The notes beneath the pieces were generated by a model that ran no database searches, was not told the origin of the DNA, and saw only the letters and a list, made by a program, of their open reading frames with translations. Of a stretch of DNA of 64,000 nucleotides, positions 26,919 to 35,229 are shown in pieces (position 1 is the stretch's first letter; each line of letters begins with the position of its first letter). The stretch comes from Marinobacter sp. F4216. GTDB taxonomy: Bacteria; Pseudomonadota; Gammaproteobacteria; Pseudomonadales; Oleiphilaceae. The stretch spans positions 744,001 through 808,000 of the forward strand of contig NZ_JAIOUO010000002.1 in assembly GCF_019931195.1 (NCBI RefSeq), given 5' to 3'. Both the position numbers and the translations under genes were made by a program.

Positions 26919-27545
26919 ATGATGCTCGACACTTTAACTAATGCTCGCAGCAAGGTTTCTCAACGTATCCGTTTAATGCTTTCTCACACGCTTCGCAGCA
27001 AGTTACCCAAAGTTGGGTTTTGCGCTGCGCTCGCGCTCTCTATCGGTGCTCCTTTGGCGGTTGGGGAAACTAAACAGCTCTCGCCGGAGCAGATTACCAA
27101 GGAGGTCCAAGCAAACACGCAATACCTTTTGAAGCATGTCGCGGCAAAGACAAAAGCTTTAATGGGCGCGTATGGCGATTTTGCACCTTTTGGGGCGGTA
27201 TTGATGCCTGATGGAGCCGTACGCTATGTCTGGGCAGTGAAGCCGGGAGATCCGTTGGATGGGGTTAGTGCTCCTGTGGTGCTTGGTACTGTGCGTCAGG
27301 CTCTGAAGATTCATGCGGACGAAGGACGAATCCTGGGTTCTGCTGCGGTGTATAGGTACCAGGCAAAGAATAATGGTGGTGCCAACCAAATCAATATTGA
27401 ACTGGAGTATTTGGGGGGCTTCGCTCAGGTAGTGGCAGCGCAGTATAGCGCAGAGGGGCAAGAGGTTGAGTTCGATAAGGGTGCATCAAAAAATTATGAT
27501 GCACTGATTTTTTCTCCGATAGCCGTTTCAACCCATACGAATTAA
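26919..27545 (+). CDS. secreted protein of unknown function
   Basis: A 208-residue protein that I do not recognise. It has a long basic N-region, a hydrophobic core (VGFCAALALSIGAPLAVG, about 32-49) and a likely signal peptidase cut after that. The mature protein has a helical start (LSPEQITKEVQANTQYLLKH) and a mixed part (GAVLMPDGAVRYVWAVKPGD, GSAAVYRYQ, NIELEYLGGFAQVV). It has no catalytic motif or lipobox. The region is more AT-rich than its neighbours. AAAGGAA precedes the ATG at a long spacing, and a stem-loop lies just upstream. It is followed by two paralogous secreted proteins; a shared surface role is possible but unproven. Confidence 0.7.
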   Translation: MMLDTLTNARSKVSQRIRLMLSHTLRSKLPKVGFCAALALSIGAPLAVGETKQLSPEQITKEVQANTQYLLKHVAAKTKALMGAYGDFAPFGAVLMPDGAVRYVWAVKPGDPLDGVSAPVVLGTVRQALKIHADEGRILGSAAVYRYQAKNNGGANQINIELEYLGGFAQVVAAQYSAEGQEVEFDKGASKNYDALIFSPIAVSTHTN

Positions 27546-27552
27546 GAGTGCT

Positions 27553-27591
27553 TTGTCACAAAATAATTCTGATGATGCTGGCGTGTGACAA
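27553..27591. promoter_or_regulatory. inverted repeat upstream of the secreted-protein gene at 27711
   Basis: TTGTCACA (27553-27560) and TGTGACAA (27584-27591) form a perfect 8-bp inverted repeat across 23 bases, followed by CTGTTACAG (27593-27601). It lies about 120 bases before the next start and could be an operator or the 3' hairpin of the preceding gene. Confidence 0.35.
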
Positions 27592-27710
27592 TCTGTTACA
27601 GAAACGTGCTTTTCATCGCAGTTTTCCTGAAATGGGTCTGAGAGACTGAATCTGCAGTCGGAGGATCTGGCTGTATAAGAACAAAACATAAGTACTCTAG
27701 GAGAAAAAGT

Positions 27711-28622
27711 ATGAAAGGCCTGAAGAAAGTAGTTCTGGCAACTGCCGTTGCCGCAGCTCCATTTGCCGCTCAAGCAGAGCTGAAAGCGCTTGATGACACC
27801 AGCATGAGTTCAGTTACTGGTCAGGCTGGTGTGACTATCGACCTGGAAGCAACTGTGTCCATCGGCGAAGTTGCCTATCAGGACGGCGGTTACCTTGCTT
27901 TCACTGGTGTCGACATTACCGGTTCAGACGGTGTGTCCGCGCTTGATAACGTCCGTATGTTTATCGATGTTGTTGGAGCCAGTGGTACCGATTTGGGCTC
28001 GCCTGCCCGCGGTGCAGCTTACCTGGGGGGGCTTGGCATCGACGCTAGCACTGTAAATGAGGCGCTGCCGGCTTTGGATGATGGTGATCTTGTGATTTCT
28101 CTACGTGCGCAGGACCCTACCGCGGGTGTTGACTACGGACTGGGTATCGACACGATCTCCTTGGCTGAGTCTACCGGCACCCGTGGTAACCTTTATGAAG
28201 CTGGGGTTACAACCAGCACCGTTCTGGTTTCCGATCTGCAGATTGGTGGTAACCTGGGTCCGATCGACATCGTGATCAAGGAAGATACCAAGAACATGAA
28301 CATCAACGCCTACTTCAATGCCTTCGGTAGCTTGGATATGCCATTTGTGGGCACTAGTATGAACTTCGCTCTGCACAATAATCGTGGCGACTCAACTGCG
28401 ACAGGTGGCTCTCAGCAGACAAGCTTCGCTCACGCACAGGTTGATGTCAGTGTGACGCCCGGTTATGCAGCCACCTCTGATGATACTCTGCATGTTGTGG
28501 TTCAGGACTTCTCAGGTGATCTTGATCTGACCAACATCAACACGGGTGGCACAGCGTCTATCGGGTCACTGTACATGACTGATTTGGCAATCACCGCGGA
28601 TATGCACATCTACGGCCACTAA
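27711..28622 (+). CDS. secreted protein with N-terminal VTGQ(A/S)G motif, paralogue 1
   Basis: A 303-residue exported protein. It has a signal peptide (cut near AAQA-EL, residue 22), then LKALDDTSMSSVTGQAGVTI with VTGQAGVTI at residues 35-43. The rest is Gly/Asp/Ser-rich, beta-strand-like and acidic. The next gene has the same layout with VTGQSGLTV at the same residues 35-43, and the C-terminal regions also align. I believe proteins of this kind are grouped in a DUF6160-like family linked to FilA-type pilus genes, but cannot confirm it. AGGAG precedes the ATG. A surface or matrix role is plausible; function unknown. Confidence 0.75.
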   Translation: MKGLKKVVLATAVAAAPFAAQAELKALDDTSMSSVTGQAGVTIDLEATVSIGEVAYQDGGYLAFTGVDITGSDGVSALDNVRMFIDVVGASGTDLGSPARGAAYLGGLGIDASTVNEALPALDDGDLVISLRAQDPTAGVDYGLGIDTISLAESTGTRGNLYEAGVTTSTVLVSDLQIGGNLGPIDIVIKEDTKNMNINAYFNAFGSLDMPFVGTSMNFALHNNRGDSTATGGSQQTSFAHAQVDVSVTPGYAATSDDTLHVVVQDFSGDLDLTNINTGGTASIGSLYMTDLAITADMHIYGH

Positions 28623-28644
28623 GTCTCACTTTCGTGAGCAATTC

Positions 28645-28670
28645 AGTGACGCCCCTTGCGGGGCGTCACT
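28645..28670. terminator. hairpin after paralogue 1
   Basis: AGTGACGCCCC (28645-28655) and GGGGCGTCACT (28660-28670) form a perfect 11-bp stem with a TTGC loop, followed by TCTCCTT. A smaller hairpin, CTCAC-TTTC-GTGAG, precedes it at 28625-28638. It probably ends or attenuates the transcript before paralogue 2. Confidence 0.75.
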
Positions 28671-28728
28671 TCTCCTTAATCCCTTCTTGATCCGTTCGTT
28701 TTTCCTGGGCTTCTGACTAGGGGTACTC

Positions 28729-29622
28729 ATGACTTCAATGACAAAATATGGGGTTGTGGCCCTGGCATTGGCTCTCTCCGGCGTTACCAACGCCGACCTC
28801 AAATCCATTGACGACGACGAACTCTCCGGTGTCACCGGCCAGAGTGGGTTGACCGTTGCCTATTCCGGTCGGGCAACCTTGGGTCAGTTTCGTTTTGAAA
28901 AGCTGGGCACTTATCAGGTCGATGGCATCACTATGGGGGGGGCGGGTGTCACCGCCGACGGTTCTGCGCAGGGGCTGGGCGCTTACTTTGATGATGCGAT
29001 CGCCACCATCGACATCGGGCCGGATGGAACCCTCGATGTGCGCTGGGAGCCAGGAGCAGGCTCTGCCATTGACTGGGGTTTCCGGGCGAACGAGGTGTCA
29101 TTGATTTCCTCCACAGCGCAACAGGTCAGTCTGCTGTCTGGCGTCGAAGCCTGGGGTTATTTACGACGGGCCTATCGACGGGTGGAACCAACTGCCGGAG
29201 CCAATGGGTTGCCGGTGGGTTCGAATATGTACACGGCGTTTACCGTTGAAGACCTGTCTTCTACGGTAACGCCAGATACCCTTGGCCTTACCGGCGCCTA
29301 CGTACGAGGTACAGAATCGGGGGGGCAGGCGATTGGCGGCGCAACACTGACCAGTGAATTTTCCCGGTGGGCAAACGATGGGGCAGCAGGGTTCAGTTCG
29401 CCTCTATCCGACATCACCGATGGCTTCGCGGCCATGGAATACACCTATCGCCCGGTGAGTGCGGCTGACTCTCCAACAGGTGTTGAAACGGTAGCGGTTG
29501 AAGTCCACGGATTTGCCGCCGATATCGGCATGACCAGTCTTTCCGTAGGCCAGGTCGACCTGGGCGTTATGCGGCTGGACAACGTTCAGGTCCACGATAC
29601 AGTCCTGACGTTTACTCCCTGA
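28729..29622 (+). CDS. secreted protein with N-terminal VTGQ(A/S)G motif, paralogue 2
   Basis: A 297-residue exported protein related to the preceding gene product. The signal peptide is short (YGVVALALALSGVTNA), then LKSIDDDELSGVTGQSGLTV follows, with the motif at residues 35-43 as in paralogue 1. Shared later features are a segment like AIDWGFRANEVSLIS (paralogue 1: GVDYGLGIDTISLAE) and a C-terminal strand-rich end. It has about 40 residues not present in paralogue 1 (YRRVEPTAGANGLPVG region). GGGG precedes the ATG. It may be a surface protein; function unknown. Confidence 0.75.
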   Translation: MTSMTKYGVVALALALSGVTNADLKSIDDDELSGVTGQSGLTVAYSGRATLGQFRFEKLGTYQVDGITMGGAGVTADGSAQGLGAYFDDAIATIDIGPDGTLDVRWEPGAGSAIDWGFRANEVSLISSTAQQVSLLSGVEAWGYLRRAYRRVEPTAGANGLPVGSNMYTAFTVEDLSSTVTPDTLGLTGAYVRGTESGGQAIGGATLTSEFSRWANDGAAGFSSPLSDITDGFAAMEYTYRPVSAADSPTGVETVAVEVHGFAADIGMTSLSVGQVDLGVMRLDNVQVHDTVLTFTP

Positions 29623-29759
29623 TTTTTCTTTGAGTTTCTCTGCGTATTCGAGTTCCCGTAGAAGCTAACGCAGGTTCAGGGGACTTCTTTCCTTGTTTTA
29701 CGGCTGGGAGCTGACCCTCAGCCTTACCCCAATCTTTAGCTTTTATTGAATAGCTGCGG

Positions 29760-30386
29760 TTATTGATCGGGCACCTGAATGGACAGATCGAAGCCACCGC
29801 CGGGCCTTGGTGTCAGGTTGATCGGGCCCTCGTTGATTGCGTTTGGAATCTGAATCTGGTCAATCCCCGCGGGTGAGCCAATGGAGAAGTTAAGAGCCTG
29901 TCCATCAAAGCTGAGTCCCAGCTGGTCATTGAGGAACGTCTGCTCGAACGGTCCTTCAGGAATGACGAGCTGCTCGCCAAAGATAATCGGGGGTATATTG
30001 GGCGAAAAGTCCACGACACCCGGTTGGGCGTTCGCCAGCTCCTGCTGAGGCAAAAGAATGGCTCGCCGGACGAATTCTTCCTCCGCACTGACCAGCGCAT
30101 CGGATTTACCTTCTTCGGTAAGGCGCTGCAGTTCCTGCCTGTAAGCCTCTTCCTCCGCCTCGGAAAGTTCCGGTTCACCCGGCGCTATGGTCAGGGCTCT
30201 GATAATTCGACGCCGGTCGGCCTCTGATTTTTTAGGGCGATCCGTCGGCACAATAATCACTGCCGAATCCTTTACGTAGGTTTCAACCATCTCGTCCGAA
30301 GTGAGTGTTCGGACCCCGGCATTTGCCGATAAACAAACGCTCGCCCCCGCGATGGATACGGCAAGTAGCTGTGAGTGCTTCTTCAT
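29760..30386 (-). CDS. secreted acidic protein of unknown function
   Basis: A 208-residue protein from ATG at 30386 (AGGG upstream). The longer frame from 30551 is rejected because the segment before this ATG is not signal-like. It has a signal peptide (MKKHSQLLAVSIAGASVCLS-type, cut near ANA), then VRTLTSDEMVETYVKDSAVI, which loosely recalls the N-termini of the two neighbouring VTGQ proteins. The middle is a Glu-rich helix (ELSEAEEEAYRQELQRL), and the end is strand-like with NLTPRPGGGFDLSIQV. It converges on paralogue 2. No known domain is recognised. Confidence 0.7.
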   Translation of the reverse strand: MKKHSQLLAVSIAGASVCLSANAGVRTLTSDEMVETYVKDSAVIIVPTDRPKKSEADRRRIIRALTIAPGEPELSEAEEEAYRQELQRLTEEGKSDALVSAEEEFVRRAILLPQQELANAQPGVVDFSPNIPPIIFGEQLVIPEGPFEQTFLNDQLGLSFDGQALNFSIGSPAGIDQIQIPNAINEGPINLTPRPGGGFDLSIQVPDQ

Positions 30387-30621
30387 GGCGTGGCCCTTGT
30401 GTAGACGAGTAATGCCCAGCGCTGCAGACAATGGGGATAGTCGAACGCTGATGAGCAGTATTCGGTTAACACAGAATCTTTTCAAGATAAGAGCCCGGGG
30501 TTTGTGATAGGGATCGTTAAAGTGGCCAGCGGTTCCGGGCTGGGGCTTCATTTTCTGTGGTCACTGGATGCTTACTCCGATACAGTTTCAGAATATTCAA
30601 TAACAAGCGTATTCAATCGCA

Positions 30622-31656
30622 GTGGGACTGATGGGCCATTTTTTTACAGATCGGTGGCAGCGATGGATCCATCGGCGAATTCCCCGGTCGGATGTGCAGC
30701 ATTTCGATCAAAAAAATATCTTCATTCTTCCCACGCGAGCGGGCTTTGTCTTCGGCATTCTGCTGGTGATCATGCTGATTACCGGAATTAACTATCAGAA
30801 CAGTCTCATTTATCTGATGACCTTTGTGCTTGGTACGGTTTTCATTGGTGCAATGCATCAGACCCATCGAAACCTTTCCGGGCTTGAGCTATCCCTGTTA
30901 AAAGCCGGCGAGACCTTTTCCGGCGAGGAAATTGGATTCCGTTTCAGGGCGAAAGCGAGTGGCGCGGATGTGGTCGCGATTTGGCTCTCTTGGCGCGGAC
31001 ACAAAGTTGCGCCCGTGCACATCCCGGCCGGCCAGACTCGCGATGTCAATCTCCTGATTCCAACGACTTATCGTGGTTATTTCCGGCCAGAACGAATTCG
31101 GGTTGAAACCCGTTTTCCTTTCGGTTTGCTCAGGGCCTGGTCCTGGATCCGGCCTGCGACGTCCGGAGTGATCTATCCGTCGCCTCTGACAGCTCCTGAG
31201 AGTACGGGAGCGGTTCCGGACGAGTGCGATGATGCCAGCGCAAGCCCCATTGACGACACCGATCACGCCGAGTTACGACCCTGGCGCGAAGGTGATCTGA
31301 GTCAGCGAGTCATGTGGAAGCGTTACGCCAGAAATGGGCAGATGGTGGTCGCAGACTGGGAAGGTGAGGGTGGTAGCCCCCACTGGCTCGATTTCGACAG
31401 CTTTCAGGGCATCGATCCGGAGGTTCGGCTGAGATACCTTGCCTGGTTGGTCCGGGAGCGTACCAAAGCCGATCAGCCCTTTGGATTGCTTCTCCCCGGC
31501 GTCACCATTGAGCCGGATCAGGGCGCTGCCCATGGCCAGAGATGTTTGCGCGCTCTCGCGGTGTGGGGGCTTGAGGGAACGGAAGTACCGGATGGTGAAG
31601 CCATAAACCCGCTGGAGGTTGCCCGGGCAAGTTCCGGTTCGGAGGCGCGGTCGTGA
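30622..31656 (+). CDS. DUF58-domain membrane protein
   Basis: A 344-residue protein. Two membrane segments lie near the N-terminus (about 40-60 and 64-82), then a beta-rich region, then the DUF58 signature LRPWREGDLSQRVMWKRYAR (about 216-235). DUF58 proteins usually sit between a MoxR AAA ATPase and a transglutaminase-like membrane protein; here the latter follows with a 4-base overlap, but no moxR lies immediately upstream. GTG at 30622 and ATG at 30631 are both possible starts. Function in envelope maintenance is inferred from this linkage. Confidence 0.85.
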   Translation: MGLMGHFFTDRWQRWIHRRIPRSDVQHFDQKNIFILPTRAGFVFGILLVIMLITGINYQNSLIYLMTFVLGTVFIGAMHQTHRNLSGLELSLLKAGETFSGEEIGFRFRAKASGADVVAIWLSWRGHKVAPVHIPAGQTRDVNLLIPTTYRGYFRPERIRVETRFPFGLLRAWSWIRPATSGVIYPSPLTAPESTGAVPDECDDASASPIDDTDHAELRPWREGDLSQRVMWKRYARNGQMVVADWEGEGGSPHWLDFDSFQGIDPEVRLRYLAWLVRERTKADQPFGLLLPGVTIEPDQGAAHGQRCLRALAVWGLEGTEVPDGEAINPLEVARASSGSEARS

Positions 31657-33722
31657 AGCTTTTCCCGATGACCGGTAGTAACGAGCGGGCAGACACGCAG
31701 CAGCCACCGTTGCCCTCCAGTGCCTTGCTCTGGCTGCTCGCCAGTTTCGGTATCCTGGTAATGCCGCAGGTTGACCGCCTTCCACTTTGGTTAGTGGCTT
31801 CCTGTGCCGTGCTGGCGGGGTGGCGCTGGCTTGCCCAGTCCAGCCGGGTCAGGCTGCCCGGTAGAGCGGCCAGACTGGCGGTGATTATTACACTGGTGGC
31901 GGCGTATGTAGCGACCGTGAAGGAGAGCTTCTCGGTCGATACCGCCGCTTCATTTTTTGTGTTGGCAGTCAGTCTCAAATGGCTGGAGTGTCGTTCGACC
32001 AGGGACTATTACGTCCTGTTCTTTATTCTCGTCTATCTCGGTGGCGTCAATTTCCTGTTCCGCCAGGAAATTTACTGGGCCTTGGTGAATTTTGTCGCTC
32101 TCGCGGGGCTGCTGATTGGTCTGCAACTGCTCAATGCACCTGATTTGCCCCATGGTGTGGCGTCGGGGTGGCGTCGCCTGGGCGGGTTGATGTTCAAAAC
32201 ACTCCCGATTGTGGTGCTTTTGTTTATCTTTTTTCCCCGAATGGCACCGCTCTGGAGTGTGCCGCTGGTTTCCAGTGAGGCGCGGTCGGGCATTTCCGAA
32301 ACCATGAAGCCCGGCGATATCTCCAATCTGGCCAAAAATGACGAGCGTGCTTTTCGTGTGACTTTCGGCGGCGAAACGCCCGCGCATCGCGATCGCTACT
32401 GGCGGGGTCTGATTCTGGATTATCTGGATGGGGAAACCTGGCGGCAGTCTTCGAGCGACGGGTTTCGCCGGCCTGGTCGAGTGGCCAATGATGGCGGTGT
32501 CGGTGAGCTTCAATCTGATGAATACGAGGTGCTCCTCGAGCCCACGGATCAGCGCTGGGCGTTTGCCCTGGCTGAGTCCCGTGTTGCTTCCCGAAACGTG
32601 GTTGAGGAATCCGAGGACCTGTTTCGTTTCCGCCGTCCGGCCGATACCACGGTTCGGTATCGGCTGGCGTTCGAGCAGGAAACTCAGGCCTCCTCCCCAC
32701 AATTGTCCGTGGAGGAACGTCAGCGCTACCTCCAGTTACCGGATGCCGGAAATCCGCGGGCCCGTGAGCTGGCTGCGTCGTTTAAGGAAAGGCTGAATGA
32801 TGCTGGTATGGTCGAAACCTTATTAAGTCGCTTTCGTGACCAGCCTTATTACTACACGCTTCGGCCACCCCGGATGGCTGAAGATGGCATCGACACTTTG
32901 TTGTTCGATGTTCGTCGGGGCTTCTGTGCCCACTACGCAGGCGCCACGACGTTTGTCCTGCGTGCGGCGGGTGTTCCGGCCAGGGTAGTGGTCGGTTATC
33001 AGGGTGGCGAGCCGGTTGCCAACAATGACTACCTGATTGTTCGCCAATACGATGCCCATGCCTGGGTAGAAGTCTGGCTTGATGGGCAGGGCTGGGTGAG
33101 ACTGGATCCGACGGCCGCGATCGCTCCCTCGAGGATTGAATCGGGACTGCGAGATGCGGTGGCAGAGGAGGGGTCCTTTCTCGAAGATAACTGGGCGTCT
33201 CCCGAGCGCTACAGTGATATCAAAGTGGTCCGTTGGTTCAGCCATCAGCTTGACCGCATTAATTACAACTGGCAGCGCTGGGTGGTGGGCTATCAGGGGG
33301 AAAGCCAGATGGACCTGCTGTCGCGTTTGCCCGGAAGTTTCGGCTTGAAGGAACTGGGCTATATTTCAGCCGGTATCGTGGGTGTCGGGCTGCTAATCGC
33401 CGCATTGTTTTCTGCTCTGCGGTTAAAGCAGCTTGAACGGAAGGACGATTTTGGCCGGTTAATCGTGGCATGGCACCGTCTGTGCAATCGTACCGGGGTG
33501 CCGGTGCGGGCAGGTGATACACCCATCGATCTGGCCTCAAAACTGGCCTCCGCCGCACCGGAAGTATCGGATACAGCTCGGCTTTTTGCCCAGGGCGTGA
33601 ACAGTCATTACTATAAGGCGGGCGCCGAGGGCGGCAGCGTGGAACTCGCCCGGCTTCGCCGGCTGCTTGCGACCATGAAAAAGCAGCTTCGTCATTCCCG
33701 CTCAAACAGGAACCGTTCGTGA
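31653..33722 (+). CDS. tgpA: TgpA-type membrane transglutaminase-like protein
   Basis: A 689-residue protein with five to six N-terminal membrane segments (DUF3488, about residues 20-195), a periplasmic transglutaminase-like domain, and one more membrane segment (about 568-590) before a cytoplasmic tail. The Cys-His-Asp triad is visible as Cys425 (RRGFCAHYA), His469 (YDAHAWVEVW) and Asp485 (RLDPTAA). In P. aeruginosa TgpA is essential and its periplasmic domain has transglutaminase activity. It overlaps the DUF58 gene by 4 bases (GTGA) and holB by 4 bases. Confidence 0.9.
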   Translation: MKLFPMTGSNERADTQQPPLPSSALLWLLASFGILVMPQVDRLPLWLVASCAVLAGWRWLAQSSRVRLPGRAARLAVIITLVAAYVATVKESFSVDTAASFFVLAVSLKWLECRSTRDYYVLFFILVYLGGVNFLFRQEIYWALVNFVALAGLLIGLQLLNAPDLPHGVASGWRRLGGLMFKTLPIVVLLFIFFPRMAPLWSVPLVSSEARSGISETMKPGDISNLAKNDERAFRVTFGGETPAHRDRYWRGLILDYLDGETWRQSSSDGFRRPGRVANDGGVGELQSDEYEVLLEPTDQRWAFALAESRVASRNVVEESEDLFRFRRPADTTVRYRLAFEQETQASSPQLSVEERQRYLQLPDAGNPRARELAASFKERLNDAGMVETLLSRFRDQPYYYTLRPPRMAEDGIDTLLFDVRRGFCAHYAGATTFVLRAAGVPARVVVGYQGGEPVANNDYLIVRQYDAHAWVEVWLDGQGWVRLDPTAAIAPSRIESGLRDAVAEEGSFLEDNWASPERYSDIKVVRWFSHQLDRINYNWQRWVVGYQGESQMDLLSRLPGSFGLKELGYISAGIVGVGLLIAALFSALRLKQLERKDDFGRLIVAWHRLCNRTGVPVRAGDTPIDLASKLASAAPEVSDTARLFAQGVNSHYYKAGAEGGSVELARLRRLLATMKKQLRHSRSNRNRS

Positions 33723-34750
33723 ATAACATCGCTGGTGAAATGCCCTGGCTTGCCAAGGCCTGGAAGGTTGTGCAAAACGGCCTGAAAGAGGACCGCCTGC
33801 CTCATGCCCTGATCATTGCCGGAGAACATGGGGTGGGAAAACGTGCCTGGGCGGACGCTGTTTCTGAACTGCTGCTCTGTGATCAACCCGCGAATAATGC
33901 CGAGGGCCTTCCTACGGCCTGTGGTCATTGCAAGCAGTGCGCACTGTTTCAGGCGGCCAGTCATCCTGATGTGCGGGCCTACTCCCCGGAAAAATCGAAA
34001 GTCATCAAGGTGGCTCAGGTGAGGGCGCTGTCTGCGTTTACCGTTGCTTCACCTCAGGTAGGCCGGAGGAAAGTGGCCATTGTTGATCGGGCAGATCAGC
34101 TGAATATCAACGCCGCCAACGCATTGCTCAAAACGCTTGAAGAACCGCAACCGGATGTCAGCTTATTGCTGCTACAGGAAAGCGGACGGCCTGTGTTGCC
34201 GACCATACGTTCACGTTGCCAGGTCCTGACGATTCCTGCTCCGGGCATCGAGCAGGCTCAAGACTGGTTGAGTGCCCGGATTGAGCAAATGGACGGGGCT
34301 GACCGGCCATCGGAGCAAACTCTCAACAAGGCATTGATGCTGGCTGGCAATGCGCCGCGATTGGCGCTGGAATACGCGACCGGTGATTTTATTGGCTTGC
34401 GGGACGAGGCGTTCGAGCAGTTTCGTCAGTTCATGAAGGGTCAGGTGCCGGTGACACAGGCCGCCCGTGCCTTCAAGGCGCTGGGCCTGGAGGGCGCGCT
34501 AACCCTGTTCGAAGGTTGGGCAGTGGATCTGGCCCGGCTGAGCGCGGGCGGGCAGGCCATGGATTCAGAGGCCGCGGAAATGCTTGGTTTCCTCGCGCGC
34601 ACCAATCCCGGCTGGCGTGCGCACGAGCTTCAGGACAAGGTGAACGAAGCGCGCGAGGCTGCCGTATACAATGCCAATCCTGAACTGGAAGCCGCGCAGC
34701 TTCTCATCGAGTGGAAGAAGCTGATGCCGAGGCGGCGTCGTAATGCCTGA
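33719..34750 (+). CDS. holB: DNA polymerase III subunit delta' (HolB)
   Basis: A 343-residue clamp-loader subunit. It begins with the AAA+ segment LPHALIIAGEHGVGKRAWA (about 25-43), where the P-loop is degenerate as is normal for delta'. Four cysteines (LLLC, TACGHCKQC) form the zinc site. NALLKTLEEPQPD and SRCQVLTIPAP match sensor and SRC motifs. With DnaX and HolA it loads the beta clamp. The start overlaps tgpA by 4 bases. The next gene, pilZ, is the conserved neighbour in pseudomonads. Confidence 0.92.
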   Translation: MNNIAGEMPWLAKAWKVVQNGLKEDRLPHALIIAGEHGVGKRAWADAVSELLLCDQPANNAEGLPTACGHCKQCALFQAASHPDVRAYSPEKSKVIKVAQVRALSAFTVASPQVGRRKVAIVDRADQLNINAANALLKTLEEPQPDVSLLLLQESGRPVLPTIRSRCQVLTIPAPGIEQAQDWLSARIEQMDGADRPSEQTLNKALMLAGNAPRLALEYATGDFIGLRDEAFEQFRQFMKGQVPVTQAARAFKALGLEGALTLFEGWAVDLARLSAGGQAMDSEAAEMLGFLARTNPGWRAHELQDKVNEAREAAVYNANPELEAAQLLIEWKKLMPRRRRNA

Positions 34751-34791
34751 GCAGGGATCTGGCCGGGCCTTGCACCTGTGATGCAAACTAC

Positions 34792-34800
34792 TGGTATGAT
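34792..34800 (+). promoter_or_regulatory. candidate extended -10 element for pilZ
   Basis: TGG-TATGAT at 34792-34800 resembles an extended -10 box, about 60 bases before pilZ; TTGCAC at 34770-34775 is a poor -35 with a 19-base spacer. By eye only. Confidence 0.3.
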
Positions 34801-34856
34801 GCCGGGATGACCGGGGCTTTGTCCCTGAAACAACAACGAAATCGAAAAGAGAAAAG

Positions 34857-35216
34857 GTGTCAGTTATGGGGCCCGGATTTGGCGCACGCAGTGGCATTCT
34901 AACCCAGACCATTAAAGACAAGGCAGTGCTTTATGCGGCGTACATGCCCTACATCCGTCAGGGTGGCCTGTTTATTCCCACTCAAAAGCAATACCAACTG
35001 GGTGACGAGGTGTTTCTGCTTCTGAACCTGATGGACGAGCCCGAGAAAATTCCGGTCGCAGGAAAGGTCATCTGGATAACGCCCAAGGGTGCGCAGGGCA
35101 ACCGTGCTGCCGGAATCGGTGTGCAGTTCACCGGCGACGATGAATCAGCCCGCACTAAAATTGAGTCCTATCTTGCCGGATCCCTGAGCTCGGATCGCCC
35201 AACTCACACCATGTAA
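34857..35216 (+). CDS. pilZ: type IV pilus biogenesis protein PilZ
   Basis: A 119-residue single-domain PilZ protein with GILTQTIKDKAVLYAAYMPY, GGLFIPT and VWITPKGAQGNRAAGIGVQF-like strands. It closely resembles P. aeruginosa PilZ, which is needed for pilus assembly and does not bind c-di-GMP because it lacks the RxxxR motif; that motif is also absent here. The start could be GTG at 34857 or ATG at 34866, both near AAAAGG. The holB-pilZ order is conserved in relatives. Confidence 0.92.
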   Translation: MSVMGPGFGARSGILTQTIKDKAVLYAAYMPYIRQGGLFIPTQKQYQLGDEVFLLLNLMDEPEKIPVAGKVIWITPKGAQGNRAAGIGVQFTGDDESARTKIESYLAGSLSSDRPTHTM

Positions 35217-35229
35217 CCTTAAGGGGCCC

